A stretch of DNA of 64,000 bases from Monarcha castaneiventris obscurior. Its lineage: Eukaryota > Chordata > Aves > Passeriformes > Monarchidae. Positions within the stretch are counted from its first letter, which is position 1. Each line of letters begins with the position of its first letter. Positions 49,401 through 64,000 of the stretch are shown here, in pieces. The stretch is taken from positions 14,570,001-14,634,000 of the forward strand of contig JAMPIT010000174.1 in assembly GCA_026261815.1 (NCBI GenBank). The letters run 5' to 3'. The notes under the pieces were generated by a model that ran no database searches, was not told the DNA's origin, and was given only the letters and a program-made list of their open reading frames with translations. Both the position numbers and the translations under genes were made by a program.

Positions 49401-52400
49401 TGGTTTTTTTTGTTTGCATTTTTGCCCTGTTAAAGTGCTTCTGATAAGCTGACAATTCAGATTTAGAGCTGATCTGTTCCTGAATGAATGAGGCTGTAGA
49501 ACAGCAGAGCTGTTGGCAGAGCTGGCTATAGCCCTGAGCTAATGAAATGCTAACTTAAGTGCTGAAGAATCAGAACCTTACTGGTGGGAGTGCTTTCCCA
49601 AGATCATTATGTTCACTTTAAAATGATGGAGCACTTCAAAGATATCCTGGGTACCCTCACATGGGGTACACACAAACTGGTGATTGGCTCTCCTGTTGGG
49701 GGTCAAGGGGCTCTTTGGGACATGTTTTACACAGGAAAGGAGTGTAGTAGAGAGCTCCCTGCAGAGGCTTCCAAACAGTCTCTGCAGGCAGGAGAGCCCT
49801 TCCCTGAGCTCAGTCTTGCTTGGTATGTGTGCCTCTCACATGCTGGGGAGCTTTGAAGATCTCTCACCGTGCATGGTATAAAGAGCTTAAATTCATCATT
49901 CAGGATTCTGGAGCAGGCATCTAAACATTGCTTAGAGTAGCAGTGTGTGGGTTCCTTTCCAGATCTGGCAGTAAAATGTCACTTTCTGCTACACTCACAT
50001 TCCATGTCCTTGTGTCTCCCATCACTGTTGTAGGTGTAGCAGTGATAGCAGTGCTACAGAGAACTCTGCACTACGACTGCATTGTCCTGGTGAAACAGTT
50101 CAGGCCCCCAATCAATGGCTACTGCTTGGAATTTCCTGCAGGTACGTGGCTGAAACATTGGGATGGGTCACATATGGTTCAGTGTGTTTAAATGTACTTG
50201 GAGTGTCAATCTTTATATATTTTATAGGTTATATATATTTTATAGGTTAGGCTTGATGATCTCCAAGGTCTTTTCCAACCTAGTTGGTTCTGTGATCTTA
50301 ATGAAGCTCTAGCTGGAAAACCATGCTCAGCTTCATGTGCTATTCCGAAATAGGAATATTTGATAAGGAAAAAAACAAAATAAGCTTGTTTTAGCAGATT
50401 GGAGAAAATTCCCTCCACTTCTCCTTTCTCTAAGAGTCAAAGCATTTGGCTTCTTTCCCTCATGAGAATATCAATGCCAGTTTTGGGGAAGGCAGCGTGA
50501 TTGTGTAGATAATCAGTTAAGGATGTGGGCAGCAGCATAATGAATCCAGGGGCTGGAATCCTTCTTAATATTTATCTCTCCATAAAGACAGAGTAGTGAG
50601 GACGTTTCCCCTCTTCCATAAAGCTTGATTAGATTTTGGGATGGGTATTGCAGTTAAGTGGGAGGCTTTTAATTGTTTCTGTGTATTATGTATCTCCTAG
50701 GCCTCATTGAGGAAAATGAGTCAGCAGAAAGTGCTGCACTTCGAGAGCTGAAGGAAGAAACTGGGTACAAAGGGGAAGTCATTGAATGTACTCCAGGTCT
50801 TTTGCTTTTATTTATTTTTTCCCACAAAAGCTAATTCTGTGTTGATGGCTACTCTAAATGTCTAAAACACTCTAAACCAAAGGGAAAATCCAAGCAGCAA
50901 AGCCTATGCAGATTAGCAGGGTAGCATCTCATGGCTGTAAAAGTGAATTTCGGTCCTTGATGTGCGTCAGTTGCTGAACTTCTGTCTGAAATAAAAGTTT
51001 GATGTCTGTAGGGAGGAAATTGCTATTAATTAGGGTCCTTTACACAAAGCCCAATTATTCAAGCTGTGATTTGGCATTTTAGTGTAAAGGTCTAAATTGC
51101 TGGACTTCTGTGAACAGCATCTGTGAACTTAGAAAAAAATAGCTGCCTGATGCAGGGGTCACCCTCCTGTCAGCTGTGGGGAGGTGACAGTAATCAGGGT
51201 CTCCAGCTGGAAAGAAGAAAGGAGAGTAATTGGAGTAAATTCAGAGATCCTTTGGAACACGATTGTTCCAATCCCATGCTTCCTACATAAGATAAAATGA
51301 AGGCAAAATGAGGATCATAAATCAAACTTGAGAAGGTAGGTGAGACAACTTAGGTAGGATTTCAAGGAAATGTCATTGTAGTTGAGACTTGTCTCTCAGT
51401 TATTGGGTGCAACTGCATGCTGGGGATTGAGAGAGGCTGGAGACAGGTGATGGCAAAATTAGACTCCAACAGACTGAGGAAGTCTGTAAGGGATAGTTTA
51501 CAGTAAAACTTGAGTCTGTGGAATAGAAAGTAAACTTGGGTGCTGAAGACAAGTCTTACCAGGGATCTGTAAAAAAGCTCAGAGTTACAGACACCTTACT
51601 TCTAAGAACATGTGAAAACAAAGTTTTCGCTACTCTTACAGCATGAATGTCTTCCAAATATATGTTCTTCTATCAGATACATTTCTGTGAAAGCTTTTGA
51701 TAAAATGTCAAGGTGCCTGACTCCTGCTTTGAAAAATGAACCTTTCCTCTCTCAAATGTGCTTGTTGGCAGCTCTGTACTTGGACCCAGGTATGTCAAAC
51801 AGCACAACACACATAGTGAGTGTCGTCATTAATGGAGATGAGGCTGAGAACACAAGACCTAAGCAAAACCTTGGTGAGTTTTGTACCATTTATTTGAAAA
51901 TGTTGAGAAGATAACAAAACAATGGATTTAAAACAGTTAACCCCACCACTGCATCTTTTCTGTCCTAGCTGATTTGGATGCTGCACATCCTTCCAATCAA
52001 ATCCTACAGTCCAGATGAGCAGAGTGTGTCTCTGCTGAATTCACTGGGGAAGCCCAGATGTGAAGTCAGCTGTGGCACACTCAGAATAAAACATTTTGGT
52101 GCCAAATTTCAGTGAAGGCCATAAGCACTTGTGAACCTAGATACTGCGCTCAGTTGTAGCTTCACTCTGGAAGTAATTAGTGTCAATCCCAGTCAGTCAG
52201 CCATCAAATGCTTTTTAATTGTAAATTCTAGTGTATTTCAATCCCTTATTACTTCTTTTTTCACTTGCAGATGATGGAGGTATGTAATGTGACTGTGTTC
52301 CCATTGACAATAAGGTCAAGTGTGATCTTCGCATGGCAAGTTTTACTTAGAAAATGTCAGTTAAAACTGGTTTTTATTTGTGCTTGGGTAATCTCCTGAC

Positions 52401-53420
52401 CCTAATCAAACGTGCCTGAGGTTGACTTTGGCCTAGGTGCAAATTCCTGTGGGGCATGATTGCGTCAATTATCCTTCCAAGTATTGCACCTATAGCACCA
52501 GTATTTTAGGAAATTCAAATTAATGAACCCCCAACAGCTGTAGGTCAAGCCCCAAAGACAAGTAATTCAGAGAGACAGGGGAGGGGTAAGCTGACATGAA
52601 TGCATCATGAACAAGACCTTTATCTTTGAGATGGTTTGGTCTTGAAATGCATCTCTAATCCATTCCTGTACCAAGAGAAGCCAAACAAAAGTCTTCTTCA
52701 ACAGTGTATTTTCCATTCTCAAAAGAGGTTTCTGCTTTTAGGATTCCTATCTAGCTGTCAGCTACTTTTTTCTCAACTATTTCCCAGCTTCTTTCTACCA
52801 AACATTTTTTAATGAACCCAGTCACTGCCTTCCCCCATTTAACTGACCTTTTATTGATATGGCTCAAAACTTTTGGATGGTGATGAGCATTAAGTCAGTT
52901 TCTTTCCCCTTCTAAAATGCAAGAAACAGAACACAGAGGTGAATTTCTCTTCTGTTCACTAATGTGTGTAAATCTTTTTCTTCTCTCCTAGAATTTGTGG
53001 AAGTTGTTTCACTCCCAAAGAATGACCTACTTCAAAGAATTGATGGTAAGAGCTTTCTGACACATTAAATGCACTAACTTGAGCTTAAAGAATCCCTTTT
53101 CTTCTCAGGGCTCCTCATGGTATTTCTCATCCTAGAATACTGTATGTTAAGCAAAAAGCCTTGAGAGACCTGGCCAGGTATGAGAGTTAGTCGTAGCAGT
53201 AGGTGTTTGCAGTGTCTAGAACGCTACATATCTTCATTTTAGCAAGGACTTACATTTCTGTAAAGGTGAGGTTTTAACAGCATCTCATAATTTTTTTCTT
53301 TTATTTTCAGAACTAGTAGCAGAGGAACACCTGGCAGTAGATGCCAGGGTTTATACTTATGCATTGGCTCTGAAGCGTGCAGCAGAAAAACCTCTCCAAG
53401 TTCCTTTTATGAAGTTCTAG
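46419..53420 (+). CDS. NUDT5: NUDT5, ADP-sugar pyrophosphatase, complete
   Basis: This Nudix hydrolase splits ADP-ribose to AMP and ribose 5-phosphate; the family also acts on 8-oxo-dGDP and supports nuclear ATP synthesis. Coding exons: 46419-46481, 48467-48534, 49336-49388, 50034-50141, 50701-50796, 51772-51873, 52271-52279, 52992-53045, 53311-53420. All introns are GT-AG and in phase, giving 663 nt (220 residues plus stop; human 219). The Nudix box spans residues 98-120, reading GLIEENE...RELKEETGY, with metal-binding E113, E116 and E117. W28 and W46, which stack on the adenine in the human enzyme, are kept, as is T45. E167 matches human catalytic-loop E166. Compared with human, one residue is added around 53-59. 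The start has a strong context (A at -3, G at +4), and its exon begins at 46392 after a splice acceptor. Confidence 0.96.
46482..48466 (+). other. NUDT5 intron after coding exon 1
   Basis: This 2 kb intron has a T/G-rich low-complexity region at about 47330-47466. No mobile element was recognised. The 129-codon frame at 48484-48873 downstream is read-through of coding exon 2 in the wrong frame. Confidence 0.5.
47390..47466. repeat. T/G-rich low-complexity tract
   Basis: Runs of TTTGG, GTTTT and a terminal T run lie in a NUDT5 intron, mirroring the G/T tract at 18.4 kb in CDC123. Confidence 0.8.
48535..50033 (+). other. NUDT5 introns after coding exons 2 and 3
   Basis: This covers 48535-49335 and 49389-50033, with the 53-nt exon 3 between them. 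I recognised no repeats or RNA genes. Confidence 0.5.
50246..50298 (+). mobile_element. CR1 LINE 3' terminus, short
   Basis: The 'ggcttgatgatctccaaggt' to 'ggttctgtgatctt' segment is a 5'-truncated CR1 end of about 50 bp in the intron after NUDT5 coding exon 4. It follows directly on a tandem duplication of an AT-rich 16-18 bp unit (about 50213-50248). Confidence 0.8.
50797..51771 (+). other. NUDT5 intron after coding exon 5
   Basis: This is about 1 kb following the Nudix-box exon. No repeat or RNA gene was recognised. Confidence 0.5.
51874..52991 (+). other. NUDT5 introns flanking the 9-nt exon
   Basis: The intron at 51874-52270 precedes the microexon and the one at 52280-52991 follows it. 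A pyrimidine-rich tract runs up to the microexon acceptor (TTTTTTCACTTGCAG). No mobile element was recognised. Confidence 0.55.
52271..52279 (+). CDS. NUDT5: NUDT5 9-nt microexon encoding D-D-G
   Basis: The exon ATGATGGAG is preceded by a polypyrimidine tract and CAG and followed by GTATGT. The exon before ends ...CTT G and the exon after begins AA TTT GTG GAA GTT, so including these nine bases gives L-D-D-G-E-F-V-E-V, matching the human D-G-E-F-V-E-V and its length. Without it the frame is preserved and the glutamate codon is rebuilt (G plus AA), but three residues before it are lost. This glutamate corresponds to catalytic-loop E166 of human NUDT5. Whether the human gene uses the same small exon cannot be seen here. 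Confidence 0.88.
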
Positions 53421-53630
53421 AACTGGACAATGAGAAATTCAGTTGAAAACTGCCCAGGTCAGATGGCTTAGAAGTACAACTGTTCTTGTAATCAAGGTCC
53501 TTTACTTTACTTGTAGAGCACAAAAAAAGCATTTGTGGAATGATTCTGATCTTTTTATTTGGAATTATGTAACTGACAGAAAGCGTTTCTTCTAGTTGCT
53601 TTGTCTATCAAGCCTTGACAGAGTATCCAT

Positions 53631-53636
53631 AATAAA
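53631..53636 (+). terminator. NUDT5 polyadenylation signal
   Basis: AATAAA lies 211 nt past the NUDT5 stop codon, in an AT-rich context followed by a T/G-containing stretch. It is the first canonical signal downstream and predicts a 3' UTR of about 230 nt. Confidence 0.8.
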
Positions 53637-53829
53637 AATACTGTTTAATTTTCAGAATGGCTTGTTTCTCACTAGACTCCTCTCTGGAGTATAGTTCAGT
53701 ATATATAAGTATATAAGTATATATAATTCAGTATAAGAAAGATGCTTAGTGAACTGTGGTTGGTGTTGTACCACCATGGTTCCAAAGGAGGCAGATGGCA
53801 GAACAAGTGCAGGTTTCTCTCACTCACAC

Positions 53830-54228
53830 AGCACTCAGACAACTCCAAACACCTGGAGAGGGGAGAGCTCATGGTGATCTGCAACTTCCTCATGATGGGG
53901 AGCAGACGGGCTGGCACTGATCTCTTCTCTCTGGTGACCAGTGACAGGACCTGAGGGAATGGCCTGAAGCTGTGTCAGGGGCAGTTTAAGTTGGATATCA
54001 GGGAAAGGTTTTTCACCCAGAGGGTGGTTGGGCACTGGAACAGGCTCCCCAGGGCAGCGGTCACAGCACTGAGCCTGACAGAGATCAAGATGTGTTTGGA
54101 CAATGCTCTCAGGTGCATGGTGTGACTCTTGGGGTGTCCTGCACGGGGCCAGGAGTTGGACTCAGTGAGTCGTGTGGGTCCCTCCCAACTCAAAAAATCA
54201 TAGAATCGTAGAATATCCTATTAAGTAG
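53830..54228 (+). mobile_element. CR1 LINE 3' portion between convergent genes
   Basis: This sense-orientation CR1 has 'tctctggtgaccagtgacag' near 53928, 'tggttgggcactggaacagg' near 54025 and 'gagttggactcagtgagt' near 54152. A short AATCATAGAATCGTAGAAT string at 54198 on looks like the start of a second, reverse-orientation CR1 end. It sits between the 3' ends of NUDT5 and SEC61A2. Confidence 0.85.
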
Positions 54229-55104
54229 TAATTTTCTGTGACAGGAGCAGGGACAGCAGCACAGAACACTGTGTGCATGCTCTGGCTCCAGTGTTTGAAA
54301 TGGCAATTTTAAGAAATCCCTATTATGATTTAGACATGAAGATGCTGTTTGCTTCTCCTAACCCTAACTAAACTATGCTGAAAGAGACAACTGGTTTAGT
54401 TGGCCTAAAATAATGACTATGACAACACCATCCACTGGTGCAAACCAGAACTGTGTAGGCCCAGCCAGGGAATCCTGCTGAAGGTATGAGGTCACTTACA
54501 GGCCCTGAGAGGGCACAGCCTTGCAGTTTTCCCTCTCCCGTGGATACATCCATGATCCCAGGCTGCACCTTCACTTGGTCAAATCACTTCTAGGTCCATC
54601 TTATCCCAAACAAACCCTCAGTGCACCTGCACACAGTGGGCTGCTACTAATTATGTAAACAGCCACCACTGCTAAAAGAGCAGGATCCAAGAGTTTTAAT
54701 AAACACACATCAAAATCAGTCTTGCCTCTGAAATAGATGAGGATGTGCCTGCATAATTAGGGAGACTCTGAAACAGGAAACTACTTAACATTTTCTTACC
54801 TTCACAAACAACACAAAGTTACTTTCAAGTTAAGCATCAGAGAAGACAGAAGAAATGTGACATCAAAGGGAAAAAATAATTGATTACAGTAGAGTAGAAA
54901 AGCTCAATGACTTTAAGGGGAGGAATCTTGAGATTTGTTTTTTAATTGAGGCTGCTAAAAATTAATCAGAATTATATTCTAGAAAGAAAAAAAATAAAGA
55001 TGAAAAAAGGGAGCCTTCTAGCCCTACCTCCTTATCAAGGCTTGTTAGAAATTATCAAAGACTGCACATGAATTACATCTGCCACAGACAGGACACAGGA
55101 GAGA
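54229..55104. other. Convergent intergenic stretch
   Basis: This sequence lies between the CR1 copy and the likely SEC61A2 poly(A) site. No gene, RNA or repeat was recognised. Confidence 0.45.
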
Positions 55105-55119
55105 GTTTAATTAAATAAG

Positions 55120-55125
55120 TTTATT
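55120..55125 (-). terminator. Candidate distal polyadenylation signal of SEC61A2
   Basis: AATAAA on the minus strand lies about 850 nt past the SEC61A2 stop. It would give a 3' UTR of roughly 870 nt that includes the moderately GC-rich 55140-55450 segment. Confidence 0.5.
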
Positions 55126-55800
55126 GTCTAACGCTTACAGTTGTTACATCGCCGCTGTAAAGTGCGACAAATTTCCAGCAGGAACTCCCCGTTCCCCCTT
55201 TTCCCTCCTATGAACTGCTTTAGGAACCAGGCCTCGTTCTTTAGACTCACAAAAGCAAAGTGGACATGAAGTTTCAGTGGCACAGTTTTCACAAGTACAT
55301 GGTTGAACAGAACTGCTGGGCCGCCCTGGCAGCGTGAGAGCGGCTGCCCCACAGGGCTGGGGCAAGGACCCGAGTGCCCCCACAGAGCCAGCTCACAGGT
55401 GAGATGAGTATCAGCCGCCGGTAAAATGTTTGTTTGCCCACCTCAGAGCTCACAGAAAGGTGCCTGGGTGGAGGCACCGCAAAGGAATAAGGACTGCCGA
55501 GTTCAGTGGTGGGGAAATGCAAGTTAAAAAAGTATAAAAAATTAATGTAAAATACAGATACAAATAAATTTTGTCAGGAATACTGGCACGTGGCAATCTG
55601 AACTCAGGTTTTTTGTTTTTCCTATTAGGGATAGGGAAATTAATTTAACATTTTACTGCTGTGTGCAAAGACGTTTACCGCTCTCAAACTGATACATTTT
55701 ACCATCTCACTGTAGTAGTGTCTGAACAGCAAGGTAGATGAATTGTTTCCAGCATTACAGGCAACACTAGATAATAATACTTAAACAAGATAATGTAAAC

Positions 55801-55806
55801 TTTATT
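55801..55806 (-). terminator. Candidate proximal polyadenylation signal of SEC61A2
   Basis: AATAAA on the minus strand lies about 170 nt past the SEC61A2 stop and would give a short 3' UTR. It may be used together with the distal signal at 55120-55125. Confidence 0.5.
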
Positions 55807-55976
55807 CTTAAGGCAGCTGGTACTAATGCTGCACACAGGCATCGCTCAATGCCCATTACAGTCATGGGACACGTAGCACTTGAAAACAAGTAGAAAGAAA
55901 ATAGCATTATTGGACTAAATGACGCATGTTGTCAAAATACTTTCCCTTTCACACGAACCATGAAATATTTGGACAT

Positions 55977-63815
<7,839 letters not shown>

Positions 63816-64000
63816 CTGCAGGACAGAGCAGAGACACGAAGGCGTTCACTGTAAGTAGAATTTCCACTGCACTCTCACAACAGCACTAAATGCTGTTATC
63901 ATTCAGAATTCAATGCAAAGATACTGAACCAGAAAGCATCACTCCTCATTGGAACTGATTTTTAATATGATTTCAGATTTTAGAGAGAGAGAGACAAAGG
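63816..64000 (-). other. SEC61A2 intron, runs off the window
   Basis: This is intronic sequence upstream of the IQFREK exon. The exons encoding the N-terminal 25 residues and the promoter are beyond the right edge. Confidence 0.7.

Overview
This is animal nuclear DNA, almost certainly from a bird and perhaps a passerine. The coding sequence is split by GT-AG introns. Most recognisable repeats are CR1 LINE fragments, with smaller LTR pieces and A/C- or G/T-rich low-complexity tracts. The gene order CDC123 - NUDT5 - SEC61A2 matches the vertebrate block on human 10p14, seen here in the opposite orientation. Nothing resembles a prokaryotic, plasmid or viral replicon.

Layout. Positions 1-10.4 kb are intergenic, with one LTR-like block (about 1993-2314) and two CR1 copies. 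CDC123 occupies 10435-41651 on the minus strand in 13 coding exons, giving a complete 335-residue reading frame. A CpG-rich segment (about 41.39-41.96 kb) holds the CDC123 start codon and is the likely shared promoter of the divergent NUDT5 gene. NUDT5 is on the plus strand, with nine coding exons from 46419 to 53420 and a complete 220-residue frame; one exon is only 9 nt long. SEC61A2 is on the minus strand from 55977 past the right edge. Ten coding exons are inside the window and encode 451 residues; the first 25 or so residues lie beyond 64000. NUDT5 and SEC61A2 are convergent, with a CR1 copy between their 3' ends.

The genes have separate housekeeping roles: eIF2 assembly (CDC123), ADP-ribose and nucleotide-diphosphate hydrolysis (NUDT5), and protein translocation into the ER (SEC61A2). 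The link between them is positional: a divergent CDC123/NUDT5 promoter and convergent NUDT5/SEC61A2 3' ends.

I found no new biological system. The items most worth checking are the 9-nt NUDT5 exon placed directly before the catalytic-loop glutamate, a 72-nt near-perfect hairpin in CDC123 intron 5, an 826-bp solo LTR nested in a CR1 with tandem U3 repeats, and the way CR1 copies hem in the CDC123/NUDT5 CpG promoter. Exon boundaries were read by hand from frame continuity, splice sites and remembered family sequences; no alignment was run.
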